A stretch of 64,000 nucleotides of DNA from Opisthocomus hoazin (Eukaryota > Chordata > Aves > Opisthocomiformes > Opisthocomidae), in NCBI RefSeq assembly GCF_030867145.1, contig NC_134414.1:77676504-77740503 (forward strand), written 5' to 3'. The notes below the pieces were generated by a model. It saw nothing but the letters and a program-made list of their open reading frames with translations. It ran no database searches and had not been told where the DNA came from. Of the stretch, positions 34,444-48,000 are shown piece after piece (the first letter of the stretch is position 1; each line of letters opens with the position of its first letter). The translations under genes and the position numbers were made by a program.

Positions 34444-37365
34444 CCATACTATGTCCTTTAATTGCTGTTCCATTAAAACATGTGGATACGCTCTAGATTA
34501 ACACATGATTTTGTCATCCAGAACAGATAAATAACCTTTTTGTACGTTTCACTAGGTTATAGAGAGCATGTTACTTACAGAATTGGAATCTATAGTAACA
34601 ATTATTCTGACACCTTAGCTTGAGAATAGTGTGATGACTCTCTGCCCATTTAAATAGCCTTCAGTGTATGTAAGATGAACAGATATTGTGCTACTTAATT
34701 ATTACCTATACGCGAATAGCTAGGTACCCCCTGGATGGGCAAGGACTCTAGGAACGGCCTTTAGGCAGCTGTTTCACATAACGTCTTTTTATACTGAGTT
34801 GACTTGAGATTGAGCTTTTCATAATCTTTTTAAAACAGAGAGTAAAACTCAAAAGTTGTAAATAAAAAGGGATTGGATCCTAGACAGTCTAATAACTCTA
34901 GAATGCATTGTCACAATCAACAAACAGAAGTTTAACTTTAAAAAAAAAATCAGCACAATAAAAGCCAGGAGTATAAATTGGTTTACTGTATATAGGATGC
35001 CATCTTCATAGATGAAATTAACAATACGTAAAAGGCCAGGTATGTGAGGTCTAGTTTCTAGTTCTGTCCAAATAAAACAAATTTCTGTCATCTTCGGCAG
35101 ATAAGGACTTGGGCACGCATCTTAACTGATTTTTAAAAATGTTTCAAATATGTAATGATGCTTAACCATTAATGCCAGCAACAGTTCCCCCTCCAAACTA
35201 TAAGGCAAGTGCAACAGGCAAGTGGGTAACATTGCACATGACGTGTTCAGTATGTTCCCTGGTATCGTATATTAATTAACAAAGTTTTACCCATGGCTTT
35301 TTATGTCACTTCTGGATTGTAAGCATTAGTATTGGGGGGTGGGAGGGGGGGTGTTACATTTTTTTGATTGGTGTTTGATTTTTTTTTCCATATAAATTTT
35401 GTATGTCATTATAAAAATGCTCAAAGTGCCCAATGCATCACCGTCACTCCATAACCCAAATTTGCTTCTGTTTACCTTTGGATTTTACCTGGGCAAGGTG
35501 TTCAGAATGCTGGGGGTGGAAGTATGACTGTTTTCAGTGTATTTCTGAGGAAGGTAGCGATGCCCCATGTTGATAGAAAGGAACTGCTCATGTGCTGCTG
35601 CTAAGGTGCGAGAACTGCAGATGTTCTGGCGTATGTCTAAGGTGATCAGTTTGATAGCATTTGGTTAAAAATGTTCAACAGATCTCCTTGGAAATAATCT
35701 CCCAAAGAATGCTTTTGGAGCTAAGATACCTTTTTAAAAAGCAGCTAAACATTAATATCCAAATTTTGACAGGATTAAATAATCTCTAGCTAGCTTCGTT
35801 CGGCACACTGTGCCCTTTCCTTCCTGGTTTCCAAGGCTGTAAGCTTTAGAATAGAAAAATCTGCCCATTTATTCCTGTGAGAGTAGCAACAGCCAGGTAA
35901 GTATATGGCTGTTTTCTGATTTCTTTCTCCCTCTCACTGATGTTTGTCTGTGCTGTCACTGCTCTATCAATCAGTCATGCTCATTTTGCTCCCATATAGG
36001 TTTGGGGGTTACAGGTCTAGCAGTTTTTGCATTTTGCTTGTTGCAGTTTAACACTGAGCAGCACGTCACGAAGCCAGGTCAGAGAGTTCTGCTGAACTAG
36101 GTTGTTATCATTATTTCAGTCTCTCTAGGATAACAAAATACTGAATTCTGTGCAAAATCAGCGCAGGGTAGTACCTATCCCAGGTCTGAACAAATCATCT
36201 ACAGTAGAACAGCCCCTTGGAAATGGTACAAACCCTGTTCACCAATTAATAAATGTTTATTTTATTTTATTTTTTGCTGATATGTAAACAAATGTATGGT
36301 GAAAACTTTTCAATGGGATCTCTTTAGATGTGTTGTTCCGTTAGTTCTGCTCAACCTTCACTCCTTCCTGGCCCATTATCAAATGCTACATTTATTTTTG
36401 TATAAATTATACTCTTTATATCCCTTAGTTTTTATGAGTTGATAATTTTATTTTGTATATTTCAAACATAGTTAATTATATTTTAAGTCCTGTATTGTTA
36501 CACTAAAAACCTTCCAATGTTCTGCTTCAGAAGAAAACAAAAAGAGGTCTGTTGTAATAATTAGCAGAGCCACTGTCTTAGACTGTGGCCAACAATCATT
36601 GTATCTACTCTAGAGCTTAGCAATCCTTTATTTATTTTGTATACCGATGTAATCAGACAAAGTTGCCGAATTTTCTATGTGCATGGTTTTTGCTCACCTT
36701 TTTAAAGTGGTGGAATACCAGTCTCAAGTACTGCGTTATTTTGTTTAAAATACTCTGATTTCGGTATGCTTACATGTAAAACATTGTTATCCAGCTAATG
36801 TTTATATATACGACACTGTCAGTACATGCACATAGACGGGCTTGTTTAAAGGGCGCAATGAACAGTAGGATCTCGAGCAGTTCATCGAAACAGAAAAACT
36901 GTGAAACTTGAAATCTACATAGGACGCTTCACGAAGGTGAAGTAAGCTTTTCTGTTGCACAGGAGAGACAAATTTAAGGATTACTGTAAAATGAAGTTCT
37001 GTCTAATGTTCTTTTTTGAGTACATTTTTTAAATTCTAAAACATACAAAGGTAAAAAAAGAAAACTGTTGCCAAGTATGTTCTGTGTATGTTCTGTGAAA
37101 GTACCTACAGCACAGTTGCCTTTTGTTTCATTTATACATGTAAAATTAATGTATAATACAACACTGTTCTGTCCCACCACAACTGTATTTGCCAAGCTTT
37201 GTGCATTGAAATATCTTTATTTATTTGTTTTTGGGCAGTATTAATATATCATAAACATATGGCTACTGTTTTATATATTCTAGTCCATCCAATCCACGTA
37301 CGCTGTAAATGTGCTAGTCTTTAGGATGAAAATCAATAAAGAACTGACAGAATAACAAATGGTGA
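34444..37365 (+). other. INPP4A 3'UTR (soluble form)
   Basis: This is a long AT-rich untranslated region. Proximal AATAAA signals lie at 34861-34866 and 35071-35076, and a distal one at 37335-37340, so several UTR lengths are possible. UGUANAUA-type Pumilio sites are visible at 34857-34864 and 34987-34994. A G-rich tract lies at 35334-35353. The extent is inferred from the distal signal. Confidence 0.7.
37335..37340 (+). terminator. Distal polyadenylation signal AATAAA (INPP4A)
   Basis: The AATAAA in aatcaataaagaactgac is about 2.9 kb after the stop codon. It is the last strong signal before unrelated intergenic sequence. Confidence 0.65.
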
Positions 37366-40086
37366 CTTACCTTTAATGCGTTTGTGGTAAATTAAAATCA
37401 ACGCTTTCAGGTTCCCTGACTTGATATGCTTTATCTGTTGGAGAATTTATTAAGTGAAGTTGTGTACGGAGATATTTTACACAGGTGCGCAAGTCAGGAG
37501 GTAGTTACTCCTAAGCCCTGCTAAAGTACAGCTGCTGTCAATTTTCTGTAGCTAAGTCAGGCACCAGCCTGTCCCACCTGCTATACATTTCAGCAGCAAC
37601 AGTTAAACAAGGAAGCAGCATTTTTTTTTTTCCTCTTAATTTTATCTACTTTCTCCATGAATCTTCTAGAAGACCTTCCTGAGCTTCGTTCTCTGTTTTT
37701 CACTCTTCCTTCCATTGATAGAATTCCTTCTCTGCTGCTGCTTCCCCTTCAGCCAACTCATCCCTCCAGCAGCTTTAGTAGTTTTGCTACTTTTCAGCAG
37801 GGATAGGTTGTCATTGTTGATGTCATTTTGATTTCAGGTTAAATAAATTGCATATAATACTGTAACAGACAACAATCCAGAGCCTTCTGAAGAATAGAAC
37901 ATAAAAATATAATTCTGTTGTGACTGGATGTCTGAGAACTGCCAAATACAACTTTATTTGCATAGAAGAGGACTGTGGGCCACAGCTGGGGCTCAATGAA
38001 TTAGTTTTTCTTGTTAGAAAGAAAAACAGTACCAGAAAAAAAAAACCCACCATGCTGCTTTCATTCAAAATGCAGAAAGAGAAGATGCTTGACAGGTGGG
38101 AATTCCTAAATTGCAAAAGCAAAATACATATACATACATGTGCGTACACATACGTATCTGTATTTCAAAATTTTTTAATTGGTATCAAAAAAGTATCTAC
38201 CAGGGTTCCTTTTGATTTAAGAAGGTGAGGTGTTTAAAAGATGGTTGACAGTTTAACATCTTTAGAAGGCATTCTGAGCTATTAGAGAAGTTGTCACTTG
38301 TCAGCAGCTGTCATACACGTCCCCATGAAGATTCCTCCATTCAAAACCCAGGGCGACTCGACACCGGGTTGCCTGTGGAACTGTGGCGGTGTGAGGGGCA
38401 CGTGCGTGTCCGTGGGTTGTACGTGATGCTGTGGGGAGCCGCTGGGAGCAGCAGTGGCGGTGTGCTTTGGTGTGGGACCACAACACGTTCCGTCTCTTCG
38501 CCATGACTTTTGCTGTACGACAGCCCCGGGCAGGACCTGAAGCCCTGGAACAGCCTTCTGCATGCAGGCGCTGGCTGCGCTTCAGAAAGGCTTACCTGGT
38601 GTTGCACATGTGATGTCAGAAGGACTCTGACAGCAGAGAGGAAATTTTAATAGAGGCAACACAGAAATTCATGAAATAATAGAACACCCAGAAGAATACA
38701 ACAAAAAATAGCAAGCCACTTGTTTAAACCAGAAACAGAGTCCTCATCAGAAGAAATTGTAGGTCATTTTGGTGACCCAGAGTAAGGTTTTCCAGTGTTT
38801 TTCAGTTTGTGAATTCCTAAACAATTCTAAGACCCACCCCAGAAATTTTGTACCTGTATATTGTTGCAAAGTACCTGTGGGTTTAAAATAACAGCAAACT
38901 CTTTTTCTCACAATTTTAAATGTCAGGTGAACTTCCTGCTCCCCATTAATGAAATATTTTGCCCATTGCAGCTGACTCCCTTTGGCAGCAGGATGGTGAC
39001 GTGTGGAACTGTGTCCTACTTTACTCGATAGTGTCCAACGTGATCAGTTGATGGCATAAAAACACAAGTTTGTGAGAGCCTCGTATCCCTGCCAAGGATC
39101 CCATTTTTTCCTAAGTCGTGCCAATATTAAGTTGCGTGTTATTTGCCAGTCTGGTGCTATAATTTCTGATGGTTTTTGTATTCTGCACAGACTTCAGCAT
39201 CAAGAAGTTCTTAATTTTTGTGGTGGCCATGGTATTTGTGCATATACACTAAGTCTTTTGAATCTAAAGTTCTGCAACTCTGTATTTTACAGATTTTGCA
39301 GCGTAAGGAACGTACTGTACATCGCTTAGTGTAATTTGTTGTGAAGTTTTAGTCCTTGCTGTCAAAATACTTGAGATAATGTGCTGTTTGTTACCTATGT
39401 GTATCATTTTGTACCTAGCCCCAAATCACCCGGCATGTTGACGGTTCCTGAAGGCACAGGGTGGAGAAGCCTTACCAGTTGTTTCCAACAGTAAGAGCAG
39501 CTGTGACTCCAGAGCAGATTGCTCGGCCTCAAGTTGGTCACTGCCCGTCAGGCTCACTGCACCTCTTGGTATTCATAAAGTCGAAAAGTTAAAAATGAGA
39601 GATTACAGTGGCCGAGGGGCACGGCAGCACCTGGAACATCAACAGATGACACCGTGGCTGAAATCGCTGATCTCGGGGCTGGGCAAAGGGATTTGCTTGC
39701 TTAGTGCTCCCGTCAGGGTCGCTAGAAACCTTTCCTGCAGGTTTCTGCACAGGGATTCCTGGCAAAAACCTTTGGGAGGGCGTTGGGAAGTACGTCCCGA
39801 GGGGATGGTGGGGAGAAGTTTTAGAAAATTGTCCATCTGATTAGAAGTTTTAATGACAAGGACTATAGACCGGGAATACAAAGAAGTTACGTATCCACAG
39901 GACCTCCAGATCAGCCCCGATTCTGGTAACTACGATGTGTCCTTAGCTGCTGCAGTCCGCCGCTTCACGCAGGCTCATAAAGCTTTTTTGATACGCACAT
40001 CGGAGCATCGATAAAAACCTTACTGCTGCCAAGGCCCCACACGAGGTGTGCGCGCACCAGTACGACGCAGGGACATCACTTGTGTG
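37366..40086. other. Intergenic region between INPP4A and the CpG island
   Basis: This region has AT-rich DNA with a pyrimidine-rich part near 37620-37790 and a GC-richer part at 38330-38600 of unknown nature. I searched both strands for COA5 and UNC50, which follow INPP4A in mammals, and saw no matching exon. No RNA gene was recognised. Confidence 0.6.
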
Positions 40087-40295
40087 ACAGAATCGGAGAA
40101 CCCCAGAAGGGTTTGGGTTGGAAGGGACCGTTAAAGGTCATCTAGTCCAACCCCCCTGCAGTGAGCAGGGACATCTTCAACCAGACCAGGTTGCTCAGAG
40201 CCCCCTCCAGCCTGGCCTGGAATGTTTCCAGGGATGGGGCCTCCACCACCTCTCTGGGCAACCCGTGCCGGTGTTTCACCACCTTACGATGGTTT
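40087..40295 (-). mobile_element. CR1 LINE fragment (3' end)
   Basis: It contains acagaatcgg, then gggttggaagggacc and catctagtccaacccccc, the reverse complement of the CR1 3' end, and runs to gtgtttcaccacctt. It is 5'-truncated and directly adjoins the CpG island. Confidence 0.93.
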
Positions 40296-40299
40296 AAAT

Positions 40300-40765
40300 C
40301 AAGTCACAGAGGCCCGGCGGGTCCCTCACACCGCCCCGCAGCCAGGCGTGACCGTACCGCTCTGAGCCACGGAAGCCTCCGGCGGACCCACGGGCACACG
40401 CGGGGCCGCCGGCGCTGGGAGGAGCCGTTCGTGACCCGGCCGGGGCCCTTCAGACAGGTTACAGCGGGGCGGGAAGGGCGCGTGCCGGCCCCCGCCCCAG
40501 GAGGCCGAAGCCCGGCGGGGGAGGAAGCTGCCTCAGGCGGGGCTGGCGGCGGGGACCCAGCTGAGGGGAGGCGGCGGCGTGCGGCGCGGTGGCAGAGGCC
40601 CCGCTGGGCTCGGCGGCGGTTGGTAGGGCCGGTAGAGGGACCCGCAGCGGCGGCCGCCGTCTTCCTTTCAGGGAGGGCAGCGCTGAGGGAGGCCGCTGTG
40701 AGGGGGCGGCTTGGCTGATCCCTTCGGCCGCGTGTGGTAGAGCCCCCCCCTCCGTATTACTCCAA
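40300..40765. promoter_or_regulatory. Orphan CpG island
   Basis: This GC-rich, CpG-dense block of about 450 bp sits in AT-rich surroundings, with runs such as ggcggcggcgtgcggcgcgg and ggtgacccg-like segments. CpG islands of this kind usually mark promoters. No recognisable first coding exon is present: the open frames across it are low-complexity Ala/Arg/Gly. A donor-like site (gtcag|gtaac) is at 40946. Which transcript it drives, and in which direction, cannot be told from sequence. Confidence 0.7.
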
Positions 40766-42035
40766 ATTATCGTTCCTCATAAGCAATGGCTGCCCGTCTG
40801 TGTGGAGTATCCCCTCTCCCTATCGCAATCTCCTTTAGAAACGCGCTAGTAATGTGGTAGTATTTAATCCAACGGGACTGAGAAGCCTGTTGTAGTATTT
40901 GCTAGATCCTGCGCTGAAAGGAAACTTCCTAAAAATCGCCGTCAGGTAACTGCTGCTCTTTCAGGTTTCTGTTGGCTTGGCGTGTGGGTGACACTGGCAA
41001 TGTGTGTTCTGAAACAGAGGCACGCTGGCCTTTAGAGGTCGTAAAATATTGCAGCAATAAAACATGTTTATATGAAGGAGAGATAGCTAAGTGCTATCAT
41101 GTCTGACTACAAATTGTCTAAATTCTAGCCGTGTCTTGAAATACTGCTGTTGGCTAACAGTGCAGATTTGAGAAGACCTGGAGAGCAAGACTGAATGAAT
41201 GTACTCTTTTTTAAGGTATTTCAAGGCGTTTTATTAAATTGCCGATGACTGATGTTGGTATTGGGCAGATGATGGCTCTGACACCTGCCATTGAAATCCT
41301 GGAGGTTCCGTGCTGCTATGGAAATGCTCCGTTTGACAACGTCTGTAAAGATGCTCTGCGTCTTACAGCTCCGTAACAAACATGAGGTGATCTAGCCTAG
41401 ATGCGTGAGAGGCACCCGCCAGATCTTGGCTAGCATTTGTTAGCTGTAATAGTGTGCAGCCATTCTGGTGTTTTTTTCCTATGAATTCTTTCTGACCTCC
41501 GAACTGTCTGTTTCAAGGTTACTCCTGCCCCATTTTGTTCCTCTGACTGTGAGATTTTACTGCATGTTCATCACATTGTGTTTTAGCCAAATTTCCCATA
41601 AGCTGGACAGGACTTTCAGTTAGAGCACATGAAGTTGCATCTTCAATCAACTTTGGTTAAAGTTTTATGAGAGAGTAGGTATTCCTTGACTTTTCTCAGT
41701 TCCTTATTAGATTTGGAATACTTTCATGAAATTTATAGATCTTCCAAAAAAGTGAACTTTCTGTATGAAAAATAAGGCTTCACAGTACCCATGTGGGAGT
41801 AGTCTCTGGAAGTAGGTAACTCTGCAACACCGTTGTGAGACATGGCTCATGGCAGGAGCTAGAATAAAGCTTACTGAGAAATACCAGCCAGTAGAAGTCC
41901 TTAATTATTATGTTGAAATATGGTGGTGCTACTAAAAATTCAGCTGGCTTGTTTTCCGCAGTCCCAGCCCCTTTGCTCTGAGAAGGCTGATCAGCTCAGC
42001 AGTAGTTCAGAAGATGCAGGCGTGCTCCTTCATCT

Positions 42036-42067
<32 letters not shown>

Positions 42068-45000
42068 GCACCGCAGCGTTGGCGGGAGGTTGGCGTGCAG
42101 CAGCACCCTGTGGTGTGGTGCAAAGCAGCCCACTGCAGCCGCCGGGCAGCCGCTTCTCCAGGTGCCGGTTGCATTTCCCAAGTGGCCATGAAAAGCGGCA
42201 TCCCCTTAGCTGTCTTGTTCCATGGCAGCAGTGCCAGGGGCTGCCTGCAGAGCTGATGGCAACTTTTGCCCCTGGGAGCTGATGTGAAGAGAAGGTGTGT
42301 GATTTGTTTTCCTCCTGTGTCAGGCTAGTGTGACTCAGCTCCGGCGGGTGTTTGTACCTCAGCACTTGAAAACAGTTGTCTTAAGATGCTCCGCAAAGCA
42401 CAGGGAAATGAGAACTGTCAGATGTTACGAAGGGGAAGAGGAAGGCACGTCAAAGGAGGATGGAAGATTTGTTTGTCCTGCCTTCTTCTGTCATAAGCAA
42501 AAAAAATGAAAATGGCCAATGTTTGTTTTTACTATGTATATTTATCTAAATTGGTTCTGTACCATAATGTGGGCTGACTCAGCACGCAAAATCCACATTT
42601 CATCATTGGCTGTGTGTGCTGGTTCTGCAGTGAGTTCCACAGTGCAGATTCTGGCTCCGCTGCTGCTGTCAGCAAAGCTTCGCAAGAGCCACTTTGACTA
42701 AATCTACTGAGGATGCTTGCCACCCATAGCTTGCCTCACTTGTGGGTATCTTTGTTGCCTGATGTGGTGTTGAGCTTCCTAAAGCTTTCTGTATCACAAA
42801 TTGCCAATGAGGAAGAGTTTGTTGTTCAGACTCACCTTGGCCTGGGTTTCCTTCTCACACTCCAGCGCTGGGAGAAGAGACAGGGCTTGGTACCTCTAGC
42901 CTGGCAGGCACAGCCACAGCCTTATCCCAGCTGCATAGGTCATACCCAGTGTTAATTAACACAGCTTGTAGCCAAAGTCCTTGTCTGCTCCCAGCACCGT
43001 TTGCTCTCCCTTGCTCTGCAGCCCCGAGGAACCCAGTCACCAGTGTGCACCGCTCCTCCCCTCCAGACCCTTGCTGCAGTTCCACTGCACAAGCTGGTTG
43101 CATGGGATGCTGGAAACAGCGCTTCGCCTCTTCTGTGCCTCTGTCCCTGTCCCCCTGCATCCTCAGAAGACAACTCCAAAAGCACCGGGTGGCATTTTCA
43201 GTGTGTGAGTTGTTCTCCAGCATGGCTGTGCTGCTGGTTTGGGTTGTGGGAACTCGGTGGGGATTTTACTGAGTGGAGAGATGGGAAAGTGATTTCTCGT
43301 CTCACCAGGAGGAATTGTCACTAAGGCAGGCAGGCCAAGTGCCATGGGGCATTTCCAGGTGCAGACTGTTTCCCGGGGTGAACTTAGCCTAGGTTAGCTA
43401 CCTGTTCTTCACAGTTTGGGGTGAATGTGAGAAGCAGCCTCCTGTTTGTAATTCCGCAGCCCAGATGTTCCCCGGGTACAGGGTTCTCGCAGTTAGGCTT
43501 ACGTTTCATGAGCAGTGCCGTCCTGCTGGTGTTTTGTCTGCTCCGGGAAAGTGTATGCTGGTGGGGCTCCTCAGGGGCCAGAGCAGCGCTTGTTTTCTGG
43601 GTCTTGCTTGGGCTTGGGCAGATGCAAAAGTAGTTCTAGGTGTCTTGAGAATTACTTAATTAAACAGGCAGTTAATAGGTAAGATTGGGAAGCCAGCTAG
43701 ATTCGAGGCATACCCGCCTAGATTAGGAACCTAAAAACATCTGTACTTTGTGGTAGGAAAAACCAACACAGCATCATGTCCTGTCTTGACAGTGGCTTCT
43801 ACCTTATCACTGTGAAAGGACAGAATAAACGTAACATGGGATTTCCAAGTGTATTCGTACAGTTTTTTTATGACTTGCGTTTTTGGAAGTGTCTGTGTCA
43901 GAAGTTTTAGCTCTGAATCAATTTATATAGTGCCATTATGGTGCTTTCCATTGTGTCACATCGTCTCTACTTCCCCTTCTCTGGGTATTTACTTCTTTAT
44001 TTCTTTTTGGGCTCTCATAATTTGAGTCCTCAGAGAATTAGGGTCGTGAGGTTTATGCAGGTTGTGCATAGAATACCTGAAGTAATCTGTAATATGAGTT
44101 TGTCTTTATGGTGGAGGTAGTTAACGAGTAAGTTGATGGTTTGTCAACAAACTGTAGCTGTTTGGGGTTTTTTTTTTGCATTTTACTGATACATTCCTGT
44201 CTGCTGTCAGACTGTGGATCTAGATAGACAGCAATGGGATCATTGTTTTTCCTTTCATATTGTAAATCAAGATTGATAGTTATTTAAAGAATACAGAACT
44301 GTTGAATAACATTACTAAAAAAGTGGGCAGCTTTTCCGAGGAAGGAAAACTTAGGAACTCATGGCAGTTTCAAAAGACTAAGAGGAGTCAGCTGCTGTTC
44401 TGGTCCCACTGCTTACTCTACCAACCTGATGAAAGGTTCCGTGGCAGCCCAGAGTCTGGGCTTGCAGAGATTGAGAGCGACTGTGTGAGGGCACGTGAGG
44501 GCATGCGGGGGCGGCGCAGGGCCATCCACAGTTACATTAATAATCGAGTGCCACTTCAGTGTCTCGCCGGCGCAGGGCACGGTGTTAATGCTGTCGGTTG
44601 GCTGTTGAAGAGCTAAGCCAGGAGTCAGGGCTAAAATTGAGTAGAAAAGTGGTCCTTAGAAGGGCTTCGAAGGTACTTTGAAGGTGCTTAGACCTAGGGT
44701 GGGTTTTGCTTTAAAACATTTGTTCTCGTCTTTAATCAGTATTTATTCATGAATCTTCATATGTAGGTGACCTGTGGTGACTGGAGTTCTGCATAAGGGA
44801 GGCACAGGGCTCTTTTGGATCTCGTTAAGAAAGGCACAACAGCACGTAGTGTAGTAATACTGCCATTTTAATAAGGTAGAATAAAAAGAGGAATACAGAT
44901 AGTGAGTAAATCTCATGTCCTGTCAGGTGCTGGGAGCCCTGATTTCGTGCAGCATTGGACAGACCCCCCAGATGGATTCCCACAGCAGGCTGTGCAGGCC

Positions 45001-48000
45001 CCGTCCCTAGGGAGATTCAGTCCCCTCCTGCGCTATGATGCCTTTTGTCTTGCTTAAGGAACAAACCCATCTGTCTCCTCCTGACAGGTAGGAACATCCT
45101 GTCCTCTCTTTCGTGATGTTCACCAGAGCGCAGCACCAGCCAGCATGGGGCATTCCAGCGCATCCCCTTACAGTGCTGCATACGTGGGGTTGTACGGCAG
45201 TTACTCGTGCTAACCTGTGGGCTTCTCAGGCCTGAAGTAGGAGGCCCAGCAGGGCAGGGATGGCTTGCCCAAGATCACTAACTCCTTGAGTACAGCGTCT
45301 TCTGCAAGGGTCCTAATACAACCTGGAAGAGAGCAAAGCTGCGGCAGCGCTTTGATGTTGAAACTAGTTAGTGCGACGGAACAAGCAAGAAGAACTGAAA
45401 TACTCAAAGGGGAGACAATGCAGAGCCCTGGAAAAAAGCTCAGAAAAGGATAAAGCGGAGTGAAAGATTGGGGGGGCAGAAGGGCAGAAAGCAGTGTGTT
45501 GGAGATCTGAACAAAAATACAGAAGAACTGTGTAAAATTCCTCAAGTAGCGGTGTAGAAATGAGTTGTAAATAAGTTCTGGGCAAATTGGAGGAGGTGAG
45601 TGTCTTGAACATGTACAGAACATTACAGGTTAAAAGGATTCAGCATTGGGGAAATAATTGTGTGATGTGAGCAGATATAGAGGAAAAGATACTGAAAGCA
45701 TGTAGAAGGGGAAAGAAAGAAAAGTGGTTCATCTGTAGATTGATGAAAGTAATATTAAATATAGGAAATAAATAGTTTGATTCCATTAGGCTTGTCTGGC
45801 ATGTTGTGATACTATGCTTGAAGAGAAGTGAAAGCCCGATATGACTAACAGGGTGCCCTGATTTGTGGACTTTCACCACTGAACTGCAAGAACTTTCCAG
45901 TTCCTCTTGGTTGAGGATTTTTGGCACATTACTGTTGAGGAAAGAGAGCTGGATAGACTGGCGGTGGGGAAAGTAGTGTAGTTTTCCCAGTGTACAACTT
46001 CTTAAAGCAAAATGCTACTACTATAGCTGAGATTTTTTTTTTTCCAAGGTTTCAGAAAAAAACACAGAGGAGATTTTAAGGCCAGCTGGCCCTGCTGTGA
46101 TGGCCTGAATGCTGTGTGTAGCCACAGAGGGGTGCTGTTTATCTAAATAGTCGGGCTCGTCACCGTGCAGAGAGGAAATTGCATTATTCAAATTTATCGA
46201 GTGTTTTCCAGTTTGCTGATGTAATGAGAATTCCTGAAAGCCTACTGGGATCTTTTTTTCCCATGAGTTAATATTGCTGTATAGGCCAAATCAGTGACTT
46301 TTCACAAAGAGGCTCCATTTAAAAACAAAGTCAGCACAAATACTGTCCATTTTCTGAAGCTCTCTGGTGCTGAACCTGCTGACCTCAGCAATATTCAGTT
46401 TTTATTGTTGCTGGTAACTGCACCATATGGATTTTTGCATGCAACTGATCAGTGCAAGGGCACTAAGTCAGCACACAATGCGCCTCATTCCACGTACCTG
46501 GAACCATGGGTTCAACTCATGGCCAGTGCCCAGGTCCCACATTTGCACATCTGAAATTAAGCTCTCCTAACAGTGAGACATTCTGTGTGCCGCTTGTTGT
46601 AGTATGGATATTTGCTTTCTGTTTGAGCTGTGATGAGTTACCCTTTTGGAGCATTTCTTTAGACTGTTGAGTTCAGCTGCTTCGAAGGAAGGAACCCTCT
46701 TTTATTCTGCCTTTCCTCCCTCACACGGACATGAAGTCTGAATTTGTCACTGACTTGCCAAATGTAGCTAAACTGTCTTATTCCTTGTGTCTTTTTTCCC
46801 CCCTCAGAGTATTAAGATATTCCAGTCTGCCATGGCCTTTTCTTAGCTTACCTGAAGCATTAAGGCATTACTGATGTTTTCTTAAGCTCTTGATTTTTAC
46901 ACCCCTACCCCTCCCTTGAATTGAAAACTGAGTCTTCAGCCACAGGATAGAATTTGACAGGCAGGCAAATGTGAGCATGGTTTGGCAGTTAGACCCACAT
47001 CAGAAGCTCACAGGAAGAAACTTCTGTGTTGCTGGTTTGGAACAAGACCTAAGTGAATATTCCTTGAAATTGCTGTTGTCCAAAAAGAGTCCTAGTTTAT
47101 ATACAGCGCGACGGGAATTTCCCTGCGAGCCGTAAGCTGAGTCATACCCGTTTGATGCAGAATGTTGCGTCGTTTTTAGGGACTTTCTTAATTCCTTGTT
47201 GCCAGACTCTACAATGTTGGCAGATTTTGCTGGTAACTACTGCTACTGCAGTGCTAGAATGTCCCACTCACTTCCCACGGCCATTCACAGGCTACTTGAG
47301 TCTTATCTTGTAAAACTTCAGGAGAGACTGAGCGTACCCGCCCCTTCCCCCAAAGATTCCATATTATCCAGTGCTAATGACACTCTCACTCAAACATTTG
47401 CTTCCCAGAAGGCAGATGATAGAGAGTGAAATCAGGTCTCAGATATAGGGTGCTTCCTGAAGGAACACTATTTGGTGAGCTTAGCTTAAGAAAAAAAACA
47501 CCTCAAGGGGGTTCCTTAGGAAGTGGCCATAGTATCTTTCCTGACACTTCCCTCCACTTTGTACATTTCTCTTGGTGCAGTGTGATCTAAGTTCAGCTGA
47601 TCCAACTGATGTTTCTGGATCTGAGCAGCTAGCTTTACACAGTTCTGCAGGGGGAAAAAAAAAAAAAAGTTTTATTCAGGACAGTCCTCAGGTCCCAGCA
47701 AATACAGTGATATTAGGGCTTTCATTGCCTCTTAGGACTCTCAATTTTTCTTAGTCTGCCAGAGTTTAGGCTAGGGCTTAATTGTGTTTTCTCTGGCTCC
47801 TGCAGATGCTTGTGACTTTGCTTTCTGGTGGTTTGATTTCTTCTTTGCTATATATTAAAAAGAAAAGTCATGTTCTACTTGCTGATGGGATCACACAGCA
47901 TCTAAGTAGCAAACTAGTAGTAAGTATGGTTAGTAGTTGCATTCAGAGGGCTGCTGAAGAGCATGCTGATCCCATCATTCTGAAGACTGCTTTAGTATTG

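Noticed and set aside
40161..40718. 185-codon open frame
   Set aside because: It runs from a CR1 fragment into the CpG island. The C-terminal half is low-complexity Ala/Arg/Gly from GC-rich DNA.
41920..42365. Several open frames with poly-Gly or poly-Pro
   Set aside because: They are produced by the 26-G run, not by a gene.
45210..45623. 137-codon minus-strand open frame
   Set aside because: No acceptor/donor pattern or family resemblance. It is rich in Leu, Pro and Ser, as expected from pyrimidine-rich DNA.
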